Notes under the pieces: model-generated | Databases searched by the model: none | Told to the model about the DNA's origin: nothing | What the model saw: the letters and a program-made list of their open reading frames with translations, nothing else | Assembly: GCA_964469565.1 (NCBI GenBank) | Contig: CAYXZD010000001.1 | Location: 434,001-498,000, forward strand | Direction: 5' to 3' | From: GCA-2720975 sp964469565 | GTDB lineage: Bacteria > Planctomycetota > UBA1135 > GCA-002686595 | Length of the DNA: 64,000 bases | Made by a program: the position numbers and the translations under genes | In this document: in pieces, positions 1 through 7,938 of the stretch | Numbering within the stretch: position 1 is the first letter of the stretch | Layout: each line of letters opens with the position of its first letter

Positions 1-1002
1 ATCGCCGGTGGTTGGTCCGCACTCGGTAGCATTCCCCGATTCATGCGAGAGTTGGCGGAGTACAGCTATGCTGTGCCCGCTCGGCATCGATTGGTCCAAG
101 CCGGCCGGGGCTTTGGGGCAGAGTTACTTTATGAGCGTTATGCCTTTGGGAATACGGCGGGTGTCAGCGCAGCACGCCAACTCGGGATTCCACTCATCCT
201 GGAAGTCAACTCACCCATGGTCCTTGAGCTCACCAAGACGCGCGGCATCACCTTCAAGGGATTAGCGAGGCGAACGGAGAACTGGGTTTTTCAACAGGCA
301 GACCTTGTCTGTGTCGTAACCCAAGTTCTTGGGGACATGCTGGTGGATTTGGGTGTAGACCCATCCCGTCTCATCGTGACGCCCAATGGTGTGAATCTTA
401 AGGCGTTTTCAAAGCCCGACCGCGAGCGGGCCCGAGAGCAATTGGGCTTGGCGGGTGTGCAGGGGCCGGTGCTTGGTTTCGTGGGCTATTCCCGTCCCTG
501 GCATCGGCTGGATCTTGTGGTGGATGGGTTGAGCCGTCCTGAACTCGCGCAGGCTCATCTTGTCTTGATCGGTGAGGGGCCTGCTCATCCTGAGCTTGCT
601 CAGCGCGCTATCCATGCGGGCGTGAGTGACAGGGTTCACTTCGCCGGCTCGCGACCTCACATTGAGATTCCATCCCTGTTGCCCGCTTTTGATCTTGGAC
701 TGGTACCTGCGATCAATCCCTACGCATCGCCCCTCAAATTGCATGAGTACATGGCTGCTGGCATTCCCAGTGTGGTACCCGACCAGCCAAATCTTCGTGA
801 AGTCCTCAACGATGGTGTGGAGGCGGTTTTCTTTAGGGCTGAGGATGGCGGAGCCTTGGTGGAAGCCGTGATTCGCCTTGTTCGTGACCCCGCAGGCATG
901 GTCCTCATGGGGGAGCGTGCCAAGGAAACATTGCTGCAGCGCGATCTAACTTGGGAAGGCAATGCAAGACGGGTGATTTCTGCAACGGAGACACTCAAAT
1001 GA
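1..1002 (+). CDS. Glycosyltransferase family 4 (GT-B fold), 5' end outside the window
   Basis: The reading frame is open from the first base of the window, so the ATG at 43 is probably internal and the true start lies upstream. The visible 333 residues hold the end of the N-terminal and all of the C-terminal GT-B domain: a PNGVNLKAF segment opening the donor domain, a GFVGYSRPWHRLD stretch, and a SPLKLHEYMAAGIPSV motif where the conserved donor-binding glutamate sits. Such enzymes move a sugar from a nucleotide donor to a growing lipid-linked glycan at the cytoplasmic face of the membrane. Its stop overlaps the start of the deacetylase gene (ATGA), so the two are translationally coupled and likely serve the same exopolysaccharide. 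The substrate cannot be read from sequence. Confidence 0.88.
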   Translation: MAGGWSALGSIPRFMRELAEYSYAVPARHRLVQAGRGFGAELLYERYAFGNTAGVSAARQLGIPLILEVNSPMVLELTKTRGITFKGLARRTENWVFQQADLVCVVTQVLGDMLVDLGVDPSRLIVTPNGVNLKAFSKPDRERAREQLGLAGVQGPVLGFVGYSRPWHRLDLVVDGLSRPELAQAHLVLIGEGPAHPELAQRAIHAGVSDRVHFAGSRPHIEIPSLLPAFDLGLVPAINPYASPLKLHEYMAAGIPSVVPDQPNLREVLNDGVEAVFFRAEDGGALVEAVIRLVRDPAGMVLMGERAKETLLQRDLTWEGNARRVISATETLK

Positions 1003-1919
1003 GCAGACCATTGCTGCACGCGCTTTCATTTGATGTTGAAGAGTATTTTCACGTGGCGAATCTCGCCCACCAGTTCCCCGCTGAGAGCTGGGACGGCATC
1101 GAGAGCCGCTTGGATGTAGGCATGGACCTGGTCCTCAAGACTCTCGCTAAGCATGACTCACACGCGACATTCTTCTTCTTGGGTTGGGTGGCCCAGCGGA
1201 GACCTGATCTCGTGCGGAGATGCCATGAGGAGGGGCATGAGGTGGCGAGTCATGGATTTGACCACCGTTTTCTATGGGATGTTGGACCTGAGGGTCTGGA
1301 TGAGCATCTGGGGCAAACCGAGAATGCCATCGTAAATGCAGGCGTGCCGAAGCCTGTGGGATTTCGAGCGTCGACGTTTACATTGACCCATGAAACGCGG
1401 TGGGCATTTGAGATTCTAGCTCGCCGCGGCTACCGCTATGACTCGAGTGTGCACCCGGTCCACCACCCTCTCTATGGCATTCCAGACTTCAATCCTGGGA
1501 TTTCCCAGGTAGACACTCCGGCCGGCGCCCTGATTGAGTTTCCCGTGGCAACCCTTCCTTTCTGCGGCCGCAATCTGCCTGTGGGGGGGGGAGGCTATTT
1601 CCGATTGTTGCCCGGCGCGATTCATCGCTGGGCGGTGGGTCGGCTAGAGGCCAGCCGCCGTCCTGCTGCCCTGTATCTACACCCGTGGGAATTTGATCCA
1701 CAGCAGCCAAGGGTGCCGGCTCCAGCCTTGAAACGTTGGCGCCACTATCTAAACCTCGATCGCAGCTTGGCGCGCTTGGAGCAGTTGCTGTCGCGCTTCC
1801 AGTTTGGCTCGATGGCGGCGGTTTTGGATAGCCACCCCATTGGGACTCATCCCCGACTCAATCATGAGCGCCAGACTCAGTCTTTAGAATCCTCCGAGTC
1901 TGAGCCGGACTGTGGCTGA
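999..1919 (+). CDS. XrtA/PEP-CTERM-associated polysaccharide deacetylase (NodB domain plus DUF3473)
   Basis: The protein has about 306 residues and begins at the ATG overlapping the upstream stop. NodB-type motifs appear in order: LSFDVEEYFH with the catalytic aspartate, HATFFFLGWVA, the metal-binding HEVASHGFDH, GFRASTFTL, and a late LHPWEFDP. The region around the last histidine matches the DUF3473 extension of deacetylases found in XrtA (EpsH-type exosortase) exopolysaccharide loci. It probably removes N-acetyl groups from an amino-sugar polymer. A run of nine G at 1583-1591 encodes part of a PVGGGGYF stretch; slippage there would disrupt the frame. The last 43 bases overlap, tail to tail, the end of the TPR gene on the other strand. 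Family membership is from recalled motifs, not a profile search. Confidence 0.9.
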   Translation: MSRPLLHALSFDVEEYFHVANLAHQFPAESWDGIESRLDVGMDLVLKTLAKHDSHATFFFLGWVAQRRPDLVRRCHEEGHEVASHGFDHRFLWDVGPEGLDEHLGQTENAIVNAGVPKPVGFRASTFTLTHETRWAFEILARRGYRYDSSVHPVHHPLYGIPDFNPGISQVDTPAGALIEFPVATLPFCGRNLPVGGGGYFRLLPGAIHRWAVGRLEASRRPAALYLHPWEFDPQQPRVPAPALKRWRHYLNLDRSLARLEQLLSRFQFGSMAAVLDSHPIGTHPRLNHERQTQSLESSESEPDCG

Positions 1920-4900
1920 TTCGGTTCGCTCGAAGTGCCGTCTTGGATTTCGGCAGGCGGATGGGTCACTTTGCTGGGCTCGCTCCCTAGCCATTGCACC
2001 GGGAGTGTGGCGCGTGTTGTTTGGGAGAGGCCCTCGAGTGCGAAGGCGTACGCGCGTGTATAGGGATCGCATCCCTGGGATGATCGCAGCTGCTGGAGTA
2101 TGCCCGGCAAACGGTCGAGGTCTTGGGGGTCCTGTCTGATCATGAGGCCCAAGGAAAGGTACCTGCCGAGAAGAGTCTCATCGACACCCGTGAGTTTCCC
2201 GCGGTTGCCCCAGAGCTTGCGAAGACCCTGAATCGCGCCGCGGTCAGCACTCAATCCGCCGCGTTCCTCTAGGGTTGCGACGTTTCGTAAGAACTGAATG
2301 CGCTGTGTGTGGGGCCGCTTAGCGTCCACGGATCCGGTGCGCTCGGCCTTGGCCAGGGCCTTGTCAAGGTCTCTGAGTGAAGCCTGAGTCCGCACCAGCA
2401 TTTCGGCATGATCGAGATGGGATTCTGCACAGGGATTCATAATCGCAATCGCCTCGCGGATTTCAGCTTCTTGCTCGATGTCGCCCGTGGCTTGGAGGGA
2501 CTGGGCATAGGCTTTCCATAAATCGACATCACCGGGGTGGGCGGTTAGGTCGTGGGCGATGAACTGTGCAGCTACACTGGGGCGAATTTGAATCAGTAGA
2601 TTAGCCCAAAGGAGCCCATACCCCTGGCGCAGGTTGTCCACAGGGACTGACTTGGACCGATTCCTAAAGTCAGAGAAGATTCCCAGTGCTAACTCCGCAC
2701 CCAATGTTGGATTCGAATCCTCACGTTGGAGGCTTAACTGGGCTTGAGCTAGGTAGATGGCGGGGTCCGTCCTGAAGTGCTTGGCCTGCGCTGAGAGGAG
2801 GGTGCGGACGGTGCGACTCGGTAGAGCCGCTCCCTCAGACTGCCCCTCGGCTGAGGCCCGCTGGAGAAGCTCAAGGTACTCAGCGAGAAGCGGGTGGCCA
2901 GGGGTGGGAGGGAGACTGGCTAATATGAGCCCATACTGGCTGGTCGCGAGGCTCCACTGTTCAAGCTCCGCATGCAGCCGTGCTAGGAGTAGCCGGGCTG
3001 GGTGATGACCGGGGGCGCCTTGGGAAAGAGCAGTCACGAGTAGATCGACCGCCCCTTGATGATCGCCGGCGAGGTGCAGGGCTCCTGCAGAGTCCACAAC
3101 GCTATCGAGCCCGAGGGCCGGCTCGGAACGCCTAAATGAACGCGCGCGTTTGGCGCGCAGCGCCAGCACATCGCGGGAAACCGGCGAGCCTGTTTGGGTG
3201 GTGCGGAGGCGGATGAGTCCATCCCAGCCGCTGACGCATCGGGGAAAGCCTTCAGTGCAGGACTCATAGAGCCTTCTAGATTCTTCAAGCTGGCCTAGAT
3301 TCTCCAACGCGGAGGCCCCCAGCAGACTCGGCCATTGAACGCCCCCGCCTTCTTGCGCCACATCAAGGATTCTGGGCAATGCCCATGTGGCCCAACCCTC
3401 GCGCTCGATCGCAAGAATGAGGGCTAAGGCCATGCGTGGGTCTCTGCGAGCTCCGTCTACGCCACGCAGGAATAGGTGCATTTCTTGGGTTGCGCGCTTT
3501 CCCATGGCCCTATCGACCTCGATGGGCTGCTCAGTGAGGGCTTGTGCGCAGGACAGTACAATGGCCCACGCGGGAGAAGTGGGTTGGGCGCTAGCGCCCA
3601 TGCGCGCCTGCTCGAATCCGCTCTCAAGCCGCTCACCTAGCAGACTGAGTATTGCATGGGTGAGGGGAGTTCGCTCGCTGTTCGTTCGTTCTAGGGCGGC
3701 AATCTGGGTTGGGAGTGCCGGCCAATTCCGGGTTTCAACGGTGTGGAGGATTCGGATGAGTTCAGCCCCACCGTCCCCCAGGAAAGCCTCGGCCCGCTCA
3801 AGTGCCTCCTCCATGGCCGCCACATCGCCACGTTGAGCCGCTGCCAATGCTAGGCGTTCGAGGACATCGGCCCCCCGCAATTCTGGTGTGGAGTCGAGCC
3901 CCTCCAAGAGGAGTCCTGCCTGGTGCGGCTGGCTGCCTGCCAACAGGTGGTCAGCAACCTGAAGTGCTATTCCACGGGCGCCCGAGTTGGGGGTGCCTAA
4001 GGTGTCGACGATGAGCTCCACGAGCGGGGCCAATGCATCGTCTTGTGAAGAACCTAGCTGGGCTTTGGCTAGGTGGACTAGGGCCGTGCCCCCGAAGTCC
4101 GGGTCCCCGACCAAAGGGGTGAGGAGTTCGGAAGCCTCTGAAAATCGATCCAGTTCGGTCAGTGCCTGGGCTCGTAGAATCTGGAGCCGCTTGGGCAGGG
4201 ACCGTGGAGCCTCGGGATCGCTCGGCGCAGCCTGGGGAGCCAGCGTGGCAAGGGCCCGTTGTGGTTGGCCTGTTGCGAGGAAATGACTGGCGACTTCAAA
4301 GCGGCCGCTGCTACTTGGATCGGAAACGATGAGATCCTTGCGCTGCGCACTGGACAGCTCATTAGCACTGAACTCGTTGAGATAGTCATTAGACTTTGAG
4401 TCTCCACCCACAAGGCTGATTCGTAAGAGAATAGTCCCGTAGACTTCATGGGTTGACCCCTGGGCAATCTGGCTTTCAATGTAGAGGTCGATGGCAGGCA
4501 GCAAGTGTGGATACTCCTCAAGCAGGAGCCGACCAATGGTCTTCCCTGCAGCTGGAATCCCACCGGCCAAATGCCGCTTACCCAATTCCAGGAGCGCCCA
4601 TGGGCCCACATCCGTGCCAGGGACATACAGGTTGCGGAGCCTCATTCGGGCTTCCAGGGCGTCGAGAGAGTTATTCTTTTGGGCGAGGGATTCCTGTCCC
4701 TTCTCGGCCCAGTCCGCTCGAAACTCCTCAGTTCGCTCGGGTGCCATGGACATGGCTTGGGTCAGCATCCGTTCGGTTCCTAAGGGAGTCTTATCGCCGA
4801 GCACTGAACTCAAGTGGCCATAGCGGAGGAAGTCTTCGCAAGTCAGGTGCCTAATCCAGCCAGGAGTTGAGCGCAGGGTCTTCCTGCTAAGGACCCCGCC

Positions 4901-6343
4901 TAGGGATTCGTGCTCTAGAGCATCGCGGCCAAGGTGCCTGTATATGCGGGCGAGCTGCATGCGACCGTGCAGTTTTGCGTAGGGGATCGGAGTGGCCGGT
5001 TTCCTAGATCGCACATAATTGAGCATCGCATCACGGGCGCGGGCGAGTTTCTTGTAGCGCTTGCTGCCCACCTCGGGGGGCGTCGGCGAGAGGTCGGGAG
5101 TCTTGGCTAGGGCCTGACCAGGTACGCGCGCATCCGCTTCATAGCTGAATCCCTCAAAGAAGGTGGCAATGCGATTGGATTCCTTGTCTTTGAGAGCATT
5201 CAGACGGCTGATTGCGGGTCCTAATCGCTGCCATTCCTTCGTGCGGAATAGGTGACTGGCCATCAAGGTGCAAAGTTCAGTGTCGGGACGTAATGACTCC
5301 CAGTCCACACCTCGGATGAGGTTGGATGCTCTCCGATCTTGTCCGAGTCTTGTCATCGCCTGCAGGCAAAGGGTGTAGAGCCTTGCAGAAGACCGGAGTC
5401 TCTCCAAAACCCCCAAGTCTCGGGGGTCTGTACTGGGGCGCTCGCCCCCAGTTGGCATGGCCGCCTGATCAGACTGCGCCTTAGGTTCCGGTCGGGCGAG
5501 TAGGCGTGACCCAAGGTCGGCACACAGATCAAATCGCTGAGCATCCGTAAAGAGCTGGAGGAGCAAGGCAACCTCTTCGACTGTGCTACTGGGCCCAATG
5601 GCCTTGGCTAAGTGTCTGCGAGCGATGGTGTTATAGTGGCTTGCTTGGTTGAGGAGAGCGTGCAAGCTCGTGAGCCTTGACGCTGAATCGCGCCCCTTGC
5701 TCATTTCGAATAACTCATTGAGCTGCACGGCCAGGTGTGGGCGCTGCTCATCTAGAGTGCGCTCTTTTGCCGCGATGGCTCGCATGAGTGGAGTCGCCCG
5801 ATTGAATCCCTCAGTCATGAGGGCGGCTCGTGCACTTTCCGTGGCGAGTGAAAGCTGTTGTTCGGCGAGTTCCGATGCAATCCTCCCCGCTAGGCCGTGA
5901 CCGGGTCCGTGGTCCGGATGTTCGTGGGTCCAGCGCTGCGCGGATGCGAGGGCATCTTCCGCAAATCCTGACTGGGCATGTAACTCAATGAGGAGTATCT
6001 CATGGGCCATGGGAGACTCGCCTGTGATCTCCATGGAAGCGCGCACATCGGCTATGGCTTGGTCATACTCGCCGAGATGGCCTTGGAGCTGTGCGCGGCA
6101 GAAGAATGCCTCGGCGCGCAGGTTTCGAGAGTTATCCGTCTCGGGCGCACTCTCGAGGACTCGCAGGGATCTGTCTAGATCACGCAGCAACAGGGCTGAG
6201 TCGATGATCCCCGAGGCTTGGGCTGCTCGGACAGCGTCAATGGTCTCGCGCGGGGAGGTGCCAGGTGGACGCAACAAGACACGGCCGGCCAACAGCAATG
6301 TGCCCACGATGAGCACCGAAAGGGTAGCAGTAGTCCACTTCAT
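1877..6343 (-). CDS. Giant TPR-repeat protein with N-terminal membrane anchor (PrsT-like position)
   Basis: The protein has 1488 residues. It opens with a basic residue followed by a hydrophobic segment (residues 5-24), a signal anchor or uncleaved signal peptide without a lipobox cysteine. The rest is almost entirely helical, alanine- and leucine-rich repeat sequence of TPR type, for example stretches like AEAFFCRAQLQGHLGEYDQA and PRSLPKRLQILRAQALTELD, ending in an acidic, serine-rich tail. TPR arrays are protein-binding scaffolds; here the array probably lies in the periplasm. It is the last of three genes read together, 12 bases after the sigma-54 activator. In XrtA-type loci a TPR protein called PrsT accompanies a kinase (PrsK) and a regulator (PrsR). 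This protein is longer than I recall for PrsT and lacks a lipoprotein signal, so the match rests on position. Confidence 0.85.
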   Translation of the reverse strand: MKWTTATLSVLIVGTLLLAGRVLLRPPGTSPRETIDAVRAAQASGIIDSALLLRDLDRSLRVLESAPETDNSRNLRAEAFFCRAQLQGHLGEYDQAIADVRASMEITGESPMAHEILLIELHAQSGFAEDALASAQRWTHEHPDHGPGHGLAGRIASELAEQQLSLATESARAALMTEGFNRATPLMRAIAAKERTLDEQRPHLAVQLNELFEMSKGRDSASRLTSLHALLNQASHYNTIARRHLAKAIGPSSTVEEVALLLQLFTDAQRFDLCADLGSRLLARPEPKAQSDQAAMPTGGERPSTDPRDLGVLERLRSSARLYTLCLQAMTRLGQDRRASNLIRGVDWESLRPDTELCTLMASHLFRTKEWQRLGPAISRLNALKDKESNRIATFFEGFSYEADARVPGQALAKTPDLSPTPPEVGSKRYKKLARARDAMLNYVRSRKPATPIPYAKLHGRMQLARIYRHLGRDALEHESLGGVLSRKTLRSTPGWIRHLTCEDFLRYGHLSSVLGDKTPLGTERMLTQAMSMAPERTEEFRADWAEKGQESLAQKNNSLDALEARMRLRNLYVPGTDVGPWALLELGKRHLAGGIPAAGKTIGRLLLEEYPHLLPAIDLYIESQIAQGSTHEVYGTILLRISLVGGDSKSNDYLNEFSANELSSAQRKDLIVSDPSSSGRFEVASHFLATGQPQRALATLAPQAAPSDPEAPRSLPKRLQILRAQALTELDRFSEASELLTPLVGDPDFGGTALVHLAKAQLGSSQDDALAPLVELIVDTLGTPNSGARGIALQVADHLLAGSQPHQAGLLLEGLDSTPELRGADVLERLALAAAQRGDVAAMEEALERAEAFLGDGGAELIRILHTVETRNWPALPTQIAALERTNSERTPLTHAILSLLGERLESGFEQARMGASAQPTSPAWAIVLSCAQALTEQPIEVDRAMGKRATQEMHLFLRGVDGARRDPRMALALILAIEREGWATWALPRILDVAQEGGGVQWPSLLGASALENLGQLEESRRLYESCTEGFPRCVSGWDGLIRLRTTQTGSPVSRDVLALRAKRARSFRRSEPALGLDSVVDSAGALHLAGDHQGAVDLLVTALSQGAPGHHPARLLLARLHAELEQWSLATSQYGLILASLPPTPGHPLLAEYLELLQRASAEGQSEGAALPSRTVRTLLSAQAKHFRTDPAIYLAQAQLSLQREDSNPTLGAELALGIFSDFRNRSKSVPVDNLRQGYGLLWANLLIQIRPSVAAQFIAHDLTAHPGDVDLWKAYAQSLQATGDIEQEAEIREAIAIMNPCAESHLDHAEMLVRTQASLRDLDKALAKAERTGSVDAKRPHTQRIQFLRNVATLEERGGLSADRGAIQGLRKLWGNRGKLTGVDETLLGRYLSLGLMIRQDPQDLDRLPGILQQLRSSQGCDPYTRAYAFALEGLSQTTRATLPVQWLGSEPSKVTHPPAEIQDGTSSEPNQPQSGSDSEDSKD

Positions 6344-6355
6344 AGTCTGGGGGAG

Positions 6356-7801
6356 CTAGGCGTACAGTTGGCTCAACAAGTCGTACTTACGCATCTTGTT
6401 GAAGAGAGTGGAGCGGTTAATGTCCAGCATTGCCGCTGCTTCATTGCGGTTGCCGCTGCACAATTCGAGCGCACGATTGAGAATGGCTTTCTCTGGTTCT
6501 TCGAGGGCATCTCGCAGGGTCGGGAGTGTTTGCAGGTGGCTGAGTCCGGCAAGGAGGGACTCAGGATGGGGATTCTGTGAGTGCCATCCAACAGCTTGCA
6601 GGATCTCGTTTCCAAGGTGTTCTGGTAGTAGTTCCGTTCCTGTCGCCATTAGAGCCCCCCGTTCGATGGCGTTTTCCAACTGGCGGATGTTTCCTGGCCA
6701 GTGATATCCGGCCAAGAGGGCCATGCACTCGGGGTGGATGCCCACGAGGCGCTTCTCGTATTCTGCCGAAAACCGCTGCAAAAACGACTCAGCTAACCGG
6801 GTGAGATCCGCCATGCGCTCCCGCAGGGGGGGGAGGGTGATGCTGACTACGTGGATCCGGTAATAGAGGTCTTCGCGAAATCGCTTTGCTTCGATTTCTG
6901 CAGGCAGGTCTTGATTGGTCGCAGTGATCCAGCGCACATCCACCTCAATCTCACGGTCCCCTCCGACTGGGGTGAGCTTGCGATCCTGCAGGACTCGCAG
7001 GAGCTTGACCTGTAAATCGAGTGGCGCGCTATTGATCTCGTCTAGAAAGAGGGTGCCCCCCTGAGCGGCGACGATGCGGCCCGGCCGATCTTGGTGTGCG
7101 CCGCTGAAGGCGCCCCGCTTATGTCCGAATAGTTCGCTCTCTAGGAGGTTGGCTGGCAGAGCACCGCAATTGACAGTGATCAGGGGCTGGCTCGATCGTG
7201 CTGATGCGTTGTGGATGGCTTGAGCCAGTAGGGTCTTTCCGGTTCCACTCTCACCTTGCAAGAGCACGTTGGCTTTTGTGTCCGCCACAGTGCACGCAGT
7301 TTGGATGGCCTGGCCGGTCGCAGCATCGCGGGAGCTGAACCTCCCCAGCCCCGATTGGGGGTGGAGTGCCTCGCGCAGAGCCTTGTTTTCACACTCTAAT
7401 TGCTGGCGCTCGAGAGCTTGGCCTACGGCGTGATGCAGCTCATGTGGGGTGGGGCAAACCGGAAGAACAGCGTGGGGAACCGAACCGCTAGGTGCGGGTC
7501 CACAGGAGAGCCACTGGCCGCACCCAAGTTGACGGAGTCTGTCTTGGACCGGTGAAGTGAGGTTGGATGATTGGGAGAGCACAATGTCATAAGCTCCGCC
7601 CGCGATGGACTCCAATTGCTTCCCGGGCTGAGGTACGAGGGTTCCACAGCCAAGTTCAGAGGCGCTGCTTGCAAGTGCTCGAGCCTGTTCGAGGGATTCA
7701 CCCAATACAAGGATCACAGTCTTTGGATAGGCTGGTTTGCCCGGTGGCCTCTGTGGATAGGGGCGCGGATGCAGGCATGGGGTGTCGCGTGGATTGGACA
7801 T
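6356..7801 (-). CDS. Sigma-54-dependent transcriptional activator with degenerate receiver domain
   Basis: This is a three-domain NtrC-family protein of 481 residues. Residues about 26-130 look like a receiver fold, but where the phospho-acceptor aspartate should end the third strand the sequence reads YDIVLSQSS, so it probably cannot be phosphorylated. The AAA+ domain follows with Walker A GESGTGKT (about 183-190), the sigma-54 contact loop GAFSGA (about 230-235, a variant of GAFTGA) and Walker B GGTLFLDE. The C-terminus is a Fis-type helix-turn-helix (NRNEAAAMLDINRSTLFNKM). It should remodel sigma-54 polymerase at distant enhancers. I chose the ATG at 7801; a TTG lies two codons upstream. 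It sits between the kinase-like gene and the TPR gene, the order expected for PrsK-PrsR-PrsT of XrtA-type systems. Confidence 0.92.
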   Translation of the reverse strand: MSNPRDTPCLHPRPYPQRPPGKPAYPKTVILVLGESLEQARALASSASELGCGTLVPQPGKQLESIAGGAYDIVLSQSSNLTSPVQDRLRQLGCGQWLSCGPAPSGSVPHAVLPVCPTPHELHHAVGQALERQQLECENKALREALHPQSGLGRFSSRDAATGQAIQTACTVADTKANVLLQGESGTGKTLLAQAIHNASARSSQPLITVNCGALPANLLESELFGHKRGAFSGAHQDRPGRIVAAQGGTLFLDEINSAPLDLQVKLLRVLQDRKLTPVGGDREIEVDVRWITATNQDLPAEIEAKRFREDLYYRIHVVSITLPPLRERMADLTRLAESFLQRFSAEYEKRLVGIHPECMALLAGYHWPGNIRQLENAIERGALMATGTELLPEHLGNEILQAVGWHSQNPHPESLLAGLSHLQTLPTLRDALEEPEKAILNRALELCSGNRNEAAAMLDINRSTLFNKMRKYDLLSQLYA

Positions 7802-7911
7802 GTCCAACCATTTCGACTCACCGCCTGTGCGCGCTGTAGCTTCAGGCGAAATGTGGTCCCAATACGAGTCTGGCTTACAGAGCTCGCATACGACCTAGGG
7901 TGGGATACACG

Positions 7912-7938
7912 CCCGGAGCTGGGCTAACTAGCTCCGGG
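7912..7938 (-). repeat. Perfect 9-bp inverted repeat spanning the stop codon of the kinase-like gene
   Basis: CCCGGAGCT and AGCTCCGGG are separated by nine bases and would form a hairpin in the minus-strand transcript exactly at the end of the kinase-like gene, 110 bases before the activator start. There is no U-run after it, so it is not a typical intrinsic terminator. It may mark an mRNA processing or stabilising element that sets different levels for the two proteins. Confidence 0.55.
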
